The notes under the pieces were generated by a model. It did not search any database. It was not told the DNA's origin and saw nothing but the letters and a program-made list of their open reading frames with translations. From assembly GCA_050733935.1 (NCBI GenBank), contig JBOHUC010000055.1, forward strand, positions 32,063 to 96,062: 64,000 nucleotides of DNA, given 5' to 3'. Shown one piece after another: positions 28,820-36,674 of the stretch. How positions within the stretch are numbered: the stretch's first letter is position 1; each line of letters begins with the position of its first letter. Origin of the DNA: JBOHUC01 sp050733935. Lineage in GTDB: Bacteria > Eisenbacteria > RBG-16-71-46 > DASYSL01. A program made the position numbers and the translations under genes.

Positions 28820-30253
28820 ATGAGCTTTTTCACGCGTGACGAGCTTCGGGTCGTGGGCGGCACGAGTGCCGCGTACGCGCTCCGCATGCTCGGCCTCTAC
28901 ATGGCGCTCCCGGTCATGTCGACGTGGGCGGCCGCACTTCCGGGCGCGACCCCGTTTTTGGTCGGCATCGCGATCGGGGCGTACGGCCTGACGCAGGCCA
29001 TCTTCCAGGTCCCGTTCGGGATCCTGGGGGATCTCCGCGGACGGCGGCTCGTCGTCATCCTCTCCATGCTCGTGTTCGCGCTCGGCTCGACGATCGTGGC
29101 CGGCGCCGGAACGATCTGGGTGGTCATTCTCGGGCGTCTCGTCCAGGGCGTGGGTGCCATGGCCTCGACTCTGATCGCGCTCATCGGCGACGCCACGCGT
29201 GACCACGTGCGAACGCGCGCGATGGCGCTCATGGGCGTGATCATTGGTCTCGCGTTCGCGGGCGGCTTCCTGCTCGGCCCGATCGCGGCGGCGCGATCCG
29301 GGGTGGGCTCGGTGTTCGCTCTCGCGGCCGTCCTTTCGCTCGCGGGCATGATCCTCTTCGAGCTCGCGGTGCCGAACCGGCTCGTGCCGCACTTCGTGCG
29401 GCTCAAGCGCAGGAATGTGGGTGCGGCCGCCGGAGGGTCCGTGCCCGCCGCGCGTGGGCAGACGCCGACCTGGTCCTGGGCCGAGGCACGCAGCGCACTC
29501 CGCCATCCGTCCGTTTTCGTCGTGGACGCAGGGATCTTCGTGCTCCATGCGGCCGTCACCGGACTCTTCGTGGTCGTGCCGTTCCTGCTCCAGGGTCTCG
29601 TCCGAACGCTCGACCTGTGGCGCGTGTACGCGCCGGTGCTCCTGATCGGCATGGTCGCAATGGTGATTGCGTCCCGCCAGGCCGACCGCCCGCGTCGCGG
29701 ACGATGGATCCTTCGGGGCGGCGGCGCGCTCGTCGTGCTCGGGCTCGTCGCCCTCGCGGTCTATCACCGGAGCGCGCTTGCGATCACTCTCGGGCTCACG
29801 CTCTTCGTCGCGGGCTTCGCGTCCATCGAGCCCGTGCTCGCGTCGCTCCTCACGCGCTTCACGGGCAAGGGCGCGCGCGGCACGGCGGCGGGCGTGTTCA
29901 ACATGGTGCAATTCACGGGCGCGTTCCTCGGCGGGGCGCTCGCGGGACTCGTCCTTCCACTCGGCCACGGCGCACCGCTCCTGCTCGCGGCCGCGTTCGT
30001 GCTCGCGTGGTGGTGTGCGATTGGCATCATGCGCGATCCGGACGACGTCATGGCCACGATCCTGCACGTGCCGCGGCTCGATGCCGACAACTGGCCGCGC
30101 GTCCGTCGCGCGCTGCTGGCGCATCCCGCCGTCCTCGAAGCGGAGTGGACCGGCGGCGAATCGCCCACCGTCCGCCACTGGGCGGATCGCGCGAGCGCGG
30201 GACAGCTCGAGGGCCTCGCGGAGAGCGCTACGGACGGTGGCCACGCCTCCTGA
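28820..30253 (+). CDS. YajR-like MFS transporter with C-terminal YAM/HMA-like domain
   Basis: A 477-residue protein with 12 predicted helices and the MFS motif A region GILGDLRGRRLVVIL between helices 2 and 3. GLYMALPVMSTW near the N-terminus is YajR-like. After the last helix, about 75 residues (IMRDPDDVMATILHV; ALLAHPAVLEAEWTG) look like the ferredoxin-fold YAM domain of E. coli YajR, which resembles metal-binding HMA domains. The substrate is unknown. It lies 31 bp before the HMA-thioredoxin gene, so it may belong to the redox/metal operon. Confidence 0.8.
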   Translation: MSFFTRDELRVVGGTSAAYALRMLGLYMALPVMSTWAAALPGATPFLVGIAIGAYGLTQAIFQVPFGILGDLRGRRLVVILSMLVFALGSTIVAGAGTIWVVILGRLVQGVGAMASTLIALIGDATRDHVRTRAMALMGVIIGLAFAGGFLLGPIAAARSGVGSVFALAAVLSLAGMILFELAVPNRLVPHFVRLKRRNVGAAAGGSVPAARGQTPTWSWAEARSALRHPSVFVVDAGIFVLHAAVTGLFVVVPFLLQGLVRTLDLWRVYAPVLLIGMVAMVIASRQADRPRRGRWILRGGGALVVLGLVALAVYHRSALAITLGLTLFVAGFASIEPVLASLLTRFTGKGARGTAAGVFNMVQFTGAFLGGALAGLVLPLGHGAPLLLAAAFVLAWWCAIGIMRDPDDVMATILHVPRLDADNWPRVRRALLAHPAVLEAEWTGGESPTVRHWADRASAGQLEGLAESATDGGHAS

Positions 30254-30284
30254 GCGCGGGTTATCCTTGCGCGGGAGGTCTTCC

Positions 30285-31016
30285 ATGAATCGATTCGCAT
30301 CCCGGGCCCTGCCCCCTGCTTTCACTCCGGCCCTTCTGCTTGCGGTCTTTCTCGGCCTTTTAGGATCGGGTTCGGGCTCGGTCGCCCCGGCGCACGCGGC
30401 GTCCGACCTCAAGAGCGGCGAGCGCGCGGTCGTCTTCTCGCTCACCGGGCTCGACTGCAGCTCGTGCTTCGACGAAGTGCTCGCCGAGTGGAAGAAGGTC
30501 AAGGGCTTCAAGAAGGCGACGTTCGACCGCCGGACGGTCGAAGCGACGGTGGTCGCGGAGCAGGCCGTCGGAAACGAAACGCTCGTGGCCGCGGTCGAGC
30601 GCGCAGGCTTTAAGGCCTACGAGGGTCCGGGAAAGGGCGCGTGGCTCCCGCCCGAAGGGTTCCCCGACGGCTCGGACGTGACCGTCGCATCGAAGAAGGG
30701 CGAGGACGTGGGCGAGCTCGCTTCGCTCGCCGTGCCCGGCAAGGTCACGGTCGTCGACTTCTACGCGGACTGGTGCGGCCCCTGCCGCGCGGTCGACCGC
30801 CACATGGCGGGCGTGCTCGAATCGCGCAAGGACGTTGCGGTCCGGAAGCTCAACATCGTCGACTGGGACACGCCGGTCGCGAAGAAGCACTTGAAGGGCG
30901 TTTCGGGAATCCCCTACGTGGTCGTCTTCGGCAAGGACGGAAAGCGCGTCTCGACGATCCAGGGCTTGAAGACTTCGAAGCTCGACGAAGCGATCGCGAA
31001 GGGCGGAGCGCGTTGA
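30285..31016 (+). CDS. Exported HMA-thioredoxin fusion protein
   Basis: A 243-residue protein: a signal peptide ending near APAHAAS, an HMA domain with the metal- or thiol-binding pair in GLDCSSCFDEV (C58, C61), and a thioredoxin domain with WCGPC (C164, C167) and the cis-Pro loop SGIPYVVVF. GGGAGG stands 7 bases before the ATG. HMA domains bind soft metals such as Cu+ and Hg2+; with a thioredoxin it could reduce or deliver thiols or metal in the periplasm. Its TGA overlaps a TTG start of the next gene (TTGA), a strong hint of co-translation with the UGA-containing barrel. Confidence 0.85.
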   Translation: MNRFASRALPPAFTPALLLAVFLGLLGSGSGSVAPAHAASDLKSGERAVVFSLTGLDCSSCFDEVLAEWKKVKGFKKATFDRRTVEATVVAEQAVGNETLVAAVERAGFKAYEGPGKGAWLPPEGFPDGSDVTVASKKGEDVGELASLAVPGKVTVVDFYADWCGPCRAVDRHMAGVLESRKDVAVRKLNIVDWDTPVAKKHLKGVSGIPYVVVFGKDGKRVSTIQGLKTSKLDEAIAKGGAR

Positions 31017-32068
31017 CGCGACGTCAGCGGGCCGGCGCGAGCCGGCCTTTCGCGGGCGCATCCGTCGGTGCCATGGCGGGCGCGGTGCTCCTCGTCGCCG
31101 GCATTCTCTTCCCCGACGCCGTTCGCGCACAGGGCGGCTGAGCGGGCTGAAGCAACCCCAGCCTGCCGGTCGGCGGGCAGAGCGTATTACCGGAGATGAA
31201 GGGGATGCTCACACTCGGCCTCTCCCTCTCCGGCGGCGGATTTGGCAATGAGCACGTCGAGGTGCCGCACCACGGCGGCGAACCGTATCTGCACGACCTC
31301 AAGGTCACGTCGGCCGACGTGACGCTGAGCGCGCAGTACGGGATCTTCCGCCACCTCTCGGCGGAGCTCCTCGTACCGTTCCGGATCAATCGCGAGCGGA
31401 TCGTGTTCCGGACGCTCGACGGCGGAGCGTTCACGCCCGATCCGCCCGACTATCACCATGCGAATCGCACGCTCACCGGCCTCGCGGACGTGTGGCTCCT
31501 CGCGCATGCGGGAACGGCGAGCGGCGCATGGGCGTTCTCGGGACGCGCGGGGGCGAGCCTCCCGACAGGCTCGACCGTCGAGGACCCGTTCGCGCTCGGA
31601 GAGCTCGGGCTCCCGCACGAGCACATTCAGTTTGGCAGCGGCACCGTGCAGCCGATCGTCGGTGCGGCCGTCGGCCGCGCGTTCGAAGGCTTCACGCTCA
31701 CAGCTTCGAGCCTCTTCCGGTTCGGGGTCTCGACCAACGAGCACGGCTACCGCCCGGGCGATCAGTCGCTCGTGTTCCTCTACGGCACGAGCGCGCTCGG
31801 CACGACGGGCTGGGACTTCTCGCTCGGACCCACGCTGTATCACGAGAGCACGGAGACCTGGGGCGGCGAGACTCAGTACGAGGGGAACCTGGGACGCACC
31901 GACGTGTATGCGGACGGGCGGGTGCGCGTCGCGCTGGCCCCGGCCACGCGGCTCGCGGGCGAGCTTCGGGTTCCGGTGTGGGGCGAGGCGAACGGCCCGC
32001 AGTTCGACGTTCCCGTGTCGTTTCGATTGACGATCTCGCACGCGCTTTCGACAGGAGGACACGAATGA
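31013..32068 (+). CDS. Candidate selenoprotein: outer-membrane barrel with UxxU motif (two in-frame UGA codons)
   Basis: From a TTG at 31013 (TTGA overlap with the upstream stop, GGAG 4 bases before) the frame encodes a signal peptide ending AVRAQ|GG. It then meets UGA (31139-31141), Ala, Gly and UGA (31148-31150), and continues as SNPSLPVGGQ into a barrel of about 300 residues with amphipathic strands. It ends at 32068, overlapping the next gene by ATGA. Read through, it is 351 residues with U43 and U46. A hairpin follows at SECIS-like distance (31161-31178). From memory, related barrels carry a CxxC or CxC followed by (S/G)NP right after the signal peptide; that would make both UGAs replace Cys. 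Starting at ATG 31196 instead would leave a barrel with no signal peptide and a poor ribosome site. Alternatives: a pseudogene, or UGA read as another amino acid. Confidence 0.6.
31161..31178 (+). promoter_or_regulatory. Candidate bacterial SECIS hairpin
   Basis: GCCTGCC (31161-31167), loop GGTC, GGCGGGC (31172-31178): seven pairs including one G-U. The loop starts 26 nt after the first UGA and 17 nt after the second, and its first base is G. As I recall, bacterial SECIS models ask for an apical loop 16-37 nt from UGA with a G in its first two positions. GC-rich DNA makes chance hairpins common, so this alone is weak. Confidence 0.5.
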
Positions 32069-32694
32069 GTTGGGGCACGAGATCCGCACCTTCGCTCGTA
32101 TCCGCATCCCCGCGCCGCTTCTCTGCACTCCTCTCGATCGCGATCCTCGTGCTGTTCGGCGCGTGCAGCGGATCGGGCGGATCAGGCGGATCGAGCGAAT
32201 CGAGCGGAACGCCGAAGGCCGCGCTCGTTCCGGATTCACTCGTTCTTACGACCGTCACGGCCGAGGAGCTCCACCGGATCGTCGAGACCCCCGGCGCGCG
32301 CGCCACGCTCGTCAACGTGTGGGCGAGCTGGTGCCAGCCCTGCCGCGAGGAGTTCCCGGACCTCGTCCGGCTCGCGAGGAGCTACGAGGCCCGGGGGTTC
32401 CGCCTCGTCTTCGTGTCGGCCGACTTCGACGAGGACATCCCCGCAGCGCGCAAGTTCCTTGCGGAACAGGGTGTGGACTGGCCGACCTACCTCAAGACCG
32501 GCAACGACATGCAATTTATTAACAGTCTCGACGACCGTTGGTCTGGCGCTCTGCCCGGGTCCTTTCTCTATGATGAGGGCGGCCGATTGCGGCGCTTCTG
32601 GGAAGGCAAGGCGGATTACGCGACGATCGAGAAACGCCTCCTTTCCGTGCTCGAACCTTCGTCTCCCACGGACTCCTCGGAGGAACCCTCATGA
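32065..32694 (+). CDS. TlpA-like thioredoxin-fold lipoprotein
   Basis: A 209-residue lipoprotein: lipobox LFGAC (Cys34), a Gly/Ser-rich linker, then a TlpA/ResA-type thioredoxin domain with NVWASWCQPCREEFPDL (C90, C93) and the cis-Pro segment ALPGSFLYDEGG. AGGAGG lies about 8 bases before the ATG, which overlaps the barrel stop by ATGA. Such proteins reduce periplasmic disulfides, for example in cytochrome c maturation. Here a direct partner could be the UxxU barrel encoded just upstream. Confidence 0.88.
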   Translation: MSWGTRSAPSLVSASPRRFSALLSIAILVLFGACSGSGGSGGSSESSGTPKAALVPDSLVLTTVTAEELHRIVETPGARATLVNVWASWCQPCREEFPDLVRLARSYEARGFRLVFVSADFDEDIPAARKFLAEQGVDWPTYLKTGNDMQFINSLDDRWSGALPGSFLYDEGGRLRRFWEGKADYATIEKRLLSVLEPSSPTDSSEEPS

Positions 32695-33365
32695 CCGACC
32701 GCACACTCTTCGCTTCGTTGCGCGCAGCAGCCGGCACGCTCGCCGTGCTGACCGCGATCGCGCTGCCCGCTTCCACGCTGTTTGCGCAGAGCCAGGACGC
32801 CCCGGGGCCGAAGGCCATCGCGCTCGGCTCGTCCGCACCCAAGGCCGACGTGAAGATGAAGGGCGTCGACGGCAAGGAAGTCACGATCGCCCAGGCCGCC
32901 GGCAAGAAGGGCACGCTGGTCGTGTTCTCGTGCAATGCCTGCCCGTGGGTCAAGAAGTGGGAGGACCGGATCGCCGCGCTCGGGAACGAGTACTCGAAGA
33001 AGGGCGTGGGCGTGATCATCATCAACTCGAACGATCCTGCCAAGAATGCCGAGGACGGCTACGACGTCATGGTGACGCGCGCGAAGTCGAAGAAGTTCGC
33101 GTTCCCGTACGTCGTGGACGCCACCTCCGACGTGGCACGCGCGTTCGGCGCATCGCGCACGCCGGAGGTCTTCCTGTTCGACGCGCAGGGCAAGCTCGTC
33201 TATCACGGGGCGGTGGATGACAACGCGGACAACGCGAAGGCGGTGAAGGACGCGTATCTCGACAACGCGCTCGCGTCGGTCGTCTCCGGGAAGCCCGTGA
33301 CGCTCGCCGAGACGAAGTCGATGGGCTGCACGATCAAGTTCCGGGGTGCGAAGGCCGCCAGCTGA
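32691..33365 (+). CDS. Exported redoxin (AhpC/TSA-like thioredoxin family)
   Basis: A 224-residue protein with a signal peptide (LPASTLFAQ) and a peroxiredoxin/redoxin-like domain. The active loop is VVFSCNACPWVKKW (C81, C84), then IIINSNDPAKN and SRTPEVFLFD, with the cis-Pro in TPEVF. This family is usually annotated as thioredoxin family or redoxin; whether it is a peroxidase or a disulfide reductase is open. The start overlaps the TlpA-like stop by 4 bp, and a strong terminator follows, making it the last gene of the operon. Confidence 0.85.
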   Translation: MTDRTLFASLRAAAGTLAVLTAIALPASTLFAQSQDAPGPKAIALGSSAPKADVKMKGVDGKEVTIAQAAGKKGTLVVFSCNACPWVKKWEDRIAALGNEYSKKGVGVIIINSNDPAKNAEDGYDVMVTRAKSKKFAFPYVVDATSDVARAFGASRTPEVFLFDAQGKLVYHGAVDDNADNAKAVKDAYLDNALASVVSGKPVTLAETKSMGCTIKFRGAKAAS

Positions 33366-33406
33366 CGTTTCGCTGCCGCGCGTCCGGCTTTGGCCGGACA
33401 AAGAGA

Positions 33407-33445
33407 AAGGGCGCTCCGCGATCGCGCGGGGCGCCCTTCGCTTTT
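33407..33445. terminator. Bidirectional rho-independent terminator
   Basis: A 14-bp stem (33407-33420 with 33425-33438, one G-U pair) closes on ATCG. It is followed by CGCTTTT on the plus strand and CTTTGTCC-like T-rich sequence on the minus strand, between convergent operons. Confidence 0.85.
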
Positions 33446-33465
33446 GCGTGCCCGGTGCGGAGCGT

Positions 33466-34587
33466 CTAGGCCGCGGCCTCCGTCACCGGCGCGCTCATGC
33501 GGGCGAGGTCGCCGGGTGAAGGCTCGGTCACGAGGCCCCAGTTGAAGAAGTTGAGGCCGTCCAGGTAGTAGTGGACGAGGAGCGTTCCGAGCACGACCCC
33601 GTAGTACGCCGCGTCGCGCTCCCAGCCAAAGCCGTGCTGGAGGAGGAGCGTCATCCCGAACGCGGCGATCGTCGCGAGCAGGAAAAGCCCATAAAAACGC
33701 CACGCGCGGCCCGGTCCGGAGACCGAGCGCATGACCGGCCCGCCGATCTGGTTCTGCTCGAGGCGCAGCTTGTTGATGTACCAGACGAGCGCCAGGTACT
33801 GGAACGAGTGCCAGGTGTTGTAGCCCTGGAACGCGATGTCGATGTTCGGGAACATCGGGATGATGAGCGACATGACCGTCGTCACCGAGATGATCGCGAC
33901 CGACGGGACGTTGAGCCGCCCCTGCCGCGCCTCCCGCACCGTCTTCACCACGTAGAGAGTGAGGAACACGAGGAAGACACCCGTCACGAGCCACGGGATC
34001 CACTGCGCGCCGAACGCCCATTCCGGCAGGAGCAGCGAGCGCGGGCTCGTCCCCCCGCCGACCACGAACTCGCGGTTCACGAGGCGCGGCGTCGACGTCA
34101 CGTAGAGACCCGTGAAGATCACGCCGTAGTCGATCGCGCGGTTCCAGAACGAGCGCGGCCGCGGATCCTTGAAGCGGTACGCATCCGTGATGTAGGCGAT
34201 CTGGTGCAGCACGTGGACCGAGGCCCAGAAGAAAAAGATCGTGAGCAGGAGGACCAGGTTGTTGAGCGCGAGGTACACGACGCCCACCGGAATGAGGAGC
34301 GTCGGCAGGAGCACCCAGCCGTAGCGCTTGCGGTAGTTCCGGTCGGCGAGCGTGTAGCCGAACGTCGAATACAGGTGCGGGCCACCCACGATGCCGGCGA
34401 CGAGCAGGTTGATCGCGGTCGTGGAGACGTTGAACCAGTACAGGAGGATGAGCGGAACCATTCCGAGGACCGCGCTCCCGATCAGGAACGTGAGGTCCCA
34501 TCGCTTGTGGTACAGCCAGAGGCGATCGGTCGGAACGGACGAGAACGGAGTGGCCGAGGTCGCGGCCGCCGTAAGGGCAGTGCTCAT
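33466..34587 (-). CDS. Polytopic membrane protein of unknown function with conserved-looking His motifs
   Basis: A 373-residue integral membrane protein with about 10 hydrophobic helices. I do not recognise the family. Several His residues lie at helix ends in local motifs: GGPHLYSTFGYT, ASVHVLHQIAYI, NTWHSFQYLALVW and LVHYYLDGLNFFNW. The arrangement suggests a metal site or a lipid-modifying enzyme, but it does not match the His boxes of fatty-acid desaturases. It starts 70 bp after the PAP2 gene and ends before the shared terminator, so it is probably the last gene of the sphingolipid operon. A role in lipid modification is inferred from position only. Confidence 0.7.
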   Translation of the reverse strand: MSTALTAAATSATPFSSVPTDRLWLYHKRWDLTFLIGSAVLGMVPLILLYWFNVSTTAINLLVAGIVGGPHLYSTFGYTLADRNYRKRYGWVLLPTLLIPVGVVYLALNNLVLLLTIFFFWASVHVLHQIAYITDAYRFKDPRPRSFWNRAIDYGVIFTGLYVTSTPRLVNREFVVGGGTSPRSLLLPEWAFGAQWIPWLVTGVFLVFLTLYVVKTVREARQGRLNVPSVAIISVTTVMSLIIPMFPNIDIAFQGYNTWHSFQYLALVWYINKLRLEQNQIGGPVMRSVSGPGRAWRFYGLFLLATIAAFGMTLLLQHGFGWERDAAYYGVVLGTLLVHYYLDGLNFFNWGLVTEPSPGDLARMSAPVTEAAA

Positions 34588-34657
34588 CGCAGCGCATCCT
34601 CCTGATGGTCCGAACGGCCGGCGAGTCCTTCTTCCCGGCCGGGCGCGATTCGGTGCG

Positions 34658-35674
34658 TCATTCTAGGGACCGCCCGCGGCCTTGGGAAGCGAAAGTCAGG
34701 CGGGGCTCCGGGGCCGCTTTGCCGCCGATCCGGGCGAGCAATCCCTCGTGCAGGCGCGGAGTTGCGAGCGCGCACACCGCTCCGAGCAGCACCCCCGCGA
34801 TGGTGTCCACCGCGTAGTGGAACCCACCGTACACCGTCCCCACCGCGAGGGCGGGAACGATCGCCGTCAGGAGCCAAAACGCCGGCCGGTGCAATCGCCA
34901 CGCGGTGAGCCACACGCAAACGGCGACCGCCGTGTGCGACGACGGGAACGCCGTGCCGAGCGACGAGCCCCGATCCACGATCGCATGAACGAGCGGACCG
35001 AAGAACCCGGGCCAGCTCGACGCCGGCGGATGTCCGAAGTGATGATACGGACCGACGACCGGGAAGATGACGAAGATCATGCAACACGCGAGGAACACGA
35101 GCACGATCGCCGTCAGCGCCTCCGAGAAGCGCGCGCGATCGCGCTGTATCGAGAGGGAGAGCGCGAGCGTCGTCGGAACGAAGTAATAGAAGAAATACGC
35201 GAAGTGCAGGTACTCGCTGATACCGGGCTGGGGCCAGGCGAGCCGGAGCGTCTGGCTCGGCTGCCCCCCGAACAACGCGGCCTCCCAGGCGACGACCCAC
35301 TCGTCGTGACGGACGGTCGTGAACAGGTTCGTGAGCGAGTTGAGCTCGGCGTAGAGCGGAATGAACGCGAGGATCGGGTACCAGTCGCGCACCGCGCGCA
35401 CGATCGGATTGCGTGACCGCGTGGCCGCAAGCCGGACGACCACGACGACCGCGACCAGGCGCACCGCGACGTGCAGCGCCCAGAACGGAATGTGCTTGGG
35501 AAACCCGAGGATGAGCACGCCGGTCAGGAGCAGATAGCCGACGATGAGGAGGTCGACCGGGCGCAATCCGGCGTCGTCCTCAGGGGTCGCCGCGGCGGGA
35601 CGGCGCGCCCAGTTGGGGCGCTCTCCCGGAGGATGGGCGACAGGCCCCGAGCCCTTGATGACCTTTAGATCCAC
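34658..35674 (-). CDS. PAP2-superfamily (Aur1/IPC synthase-like) membrane protein
   Basis: A 338-residue protein with about six helices. The PAP2 phosphatase/transferase motifs are GTAFPSSHTAVAV (C2) and GGFHYAVDTIAG (C3), with GPYHHFGHP before them, as in the PAP2_3/Aur1 group. Members in eukaryotes and Bacteroidetes transfer phospho-headgroups (for example inositol phosphate) to ceramide or remove them. Its position directly after SPT, acyltransferase and reductase genes makes a phosphosphingolipid head-group step likely. The start is uncertain: GTG at 35674 (chosen, overlapping the preceding stop) or TTG at 35692. Confidence 0.8.
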   Translation of the reverse strand: MDLKVIKGSGPVAHPPGERPNWARRPAAATPEDDAGLRPVDLLIVGYLLLTGVLILGFPKHIPFWALHVAVRLVAVVVVVRLAATRSRNPIVRAVRDWYPILAFIPLYAELNSLTNLFTTVRHDEWVVAWEAALFGGQPSQTLRLAWPQPGISEYLHFAYFFYYFVPTTLALSLSIQRDRARFSEALTAIVLVFLACCMIFVIFPVVGPYHHFGHPPASSWPGFFGPLVHAIVDRGSSLGTAFPSSHTAVAVCVWLTAWRLHRPAFWLLTAIVPALAVGTVYGGFHYAVDTIAGVLLGAVCALATPRLHEGLLARIGGKAAPEPRLTFASQGRGRSLE

Positions 35675-36663
35675 CCGGCGGTCCGATACCAATGCGCGGT
35701 CTCCTCGATTCCCGCTTCGAGCGCAACGGCGGACGCATATCCGAGCTCGCGGCGCGCACGTTCATCCGACACGGTCCAGCGCGGCGCGCCCCACTCCCGG
35801 AGCCGCTCGCGGGTCAGGCGCGCCGGAGCTCCGGTCCACGCCGACCACGCCTCGGCCCCCTTGGCGAGCACCGTAAGGATGCCGAACGGAAGCGCCACGC
35901 GCAGCGGTTTTTTCCGGAGCGCCCGGGCCATGGCATCCACGACTTCGCCGGCCGTGTGCTCCTGCCCATCGGCCACATAGTAGAGGCCCCCGTCGGGCGC
36001 ACGGTCGGCGGCCGCAACGATCCCCGAAGCGAGATCCCGGGCGTGGACGATGCTGAGCTGCTGGCCCTCCCCCGCCGGAAACGGAGCGATTCCGCGCGCG
36101 ACGAGCCGGAAGAGCTCGAGGAACGCCCGGTCCCGCGGTCCGTAGACCGAGGGCGGACGGACGATCGCAAGCCGGATCCCGCTCCTGGCGAGGGCCTGTG
36201 CGGCCTCCCGCTCGCCCGCGAGCTTGCTGCGCCCGTAGGCGCTCACCGGCTCGTCGGGATCGAGCTCGGTCCGAGCGCGTCCCGCGGGCGCCGGACCGGC
36301 CGCCGCCTGCGAGGACACGAGCACGAACGCGCTCGCCCCGGCCCTCGCTGCGGCGCGCGCCATACGGGCGGATCCGCCGGCGTTCACGCGATCGTAGTCC
36401 TCGAGGCGGCGCGCCTGCGTGATGCCCGCGACGTGGAACACGATCCGGGTCCCTGCGGCCGCGCGCACGAGCGCCTCTTCCGCCTCGGGCGTCGCTTCGC
36501 CGACATCGCCGTTCGCGAGGGTGACACGCGCGCGATCGAGAAAGCGTGTGTCGGTCGTCGGGCGCGCGAGCACGCGCACCGGGGTTCCGCGCGCGAGGAG
36601 CGCATCGACCAGGTGGCTGCCGACGAATCCCGCGCCTCCCGTCACGAGGACGGGGCGCGTCAC
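35665..36663 (-). CDS. NAD(P)-dependent epimerase/dehydratase-type SDR, candidate ceramide reductase
   Basis: A 332-residue extended SDR: Rossmann motif TGGAGFVGSHLVDALL at the N-terminus, active site SAYGRSKLAGE (YxxxK), VVRPPSVYGPRD-like substrate loop, and a C-terminal domain typical of 3-beta-HSD/CerR-like enzymes. In Caulobacter and Bacteroidetes such an SDR (CerR) reduces oxidised ceramide next to SPT. The gene is 11 bp after the GNAT-like gene. I chose the GTG at 36663, immediately before the Rossmann strand. Confidence 0.8.
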   Translation of the reverse strand: MTRPVLVTGGAGFVGSHLVDALLARGTPVRVLARPTTDTRFLDRARVTLANGDVGEATPEAEEALVRAAAGTRIVFHVAGITQARRLEDYDRVNAGGSARMARAAARAGASAFVLVSSQAAAGPAPAGRARTELDPDEPVSAYGRSKLAGEREAAQALARSGIRLAIVRPPSVYGPRDRAFLELFRLVARGIAPFPAGEGQQLSIVHARDLASGIVAAADRAPDGGLYYVADGQEHTAGEVVDAMARALRKKPLRVALPFGILTVLAKGAEAWSAWTGAPARLTRERLREWGAPRWTVSDERARRELGYASAVALEAGIEETAHWYRTAGWI

Positions 36664-36674
36664 GTCTTCGGAAC

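Noticed and set aside
31196..32068. Barrel gene starting at ATG 31196
   Set aside because: This start has GGAG touching the ATG, leaves the barrel without a signal peptide, and ignores the in-frame signal peptide overlapping the previous gene. Reading through the two UGAs explains all of it better.
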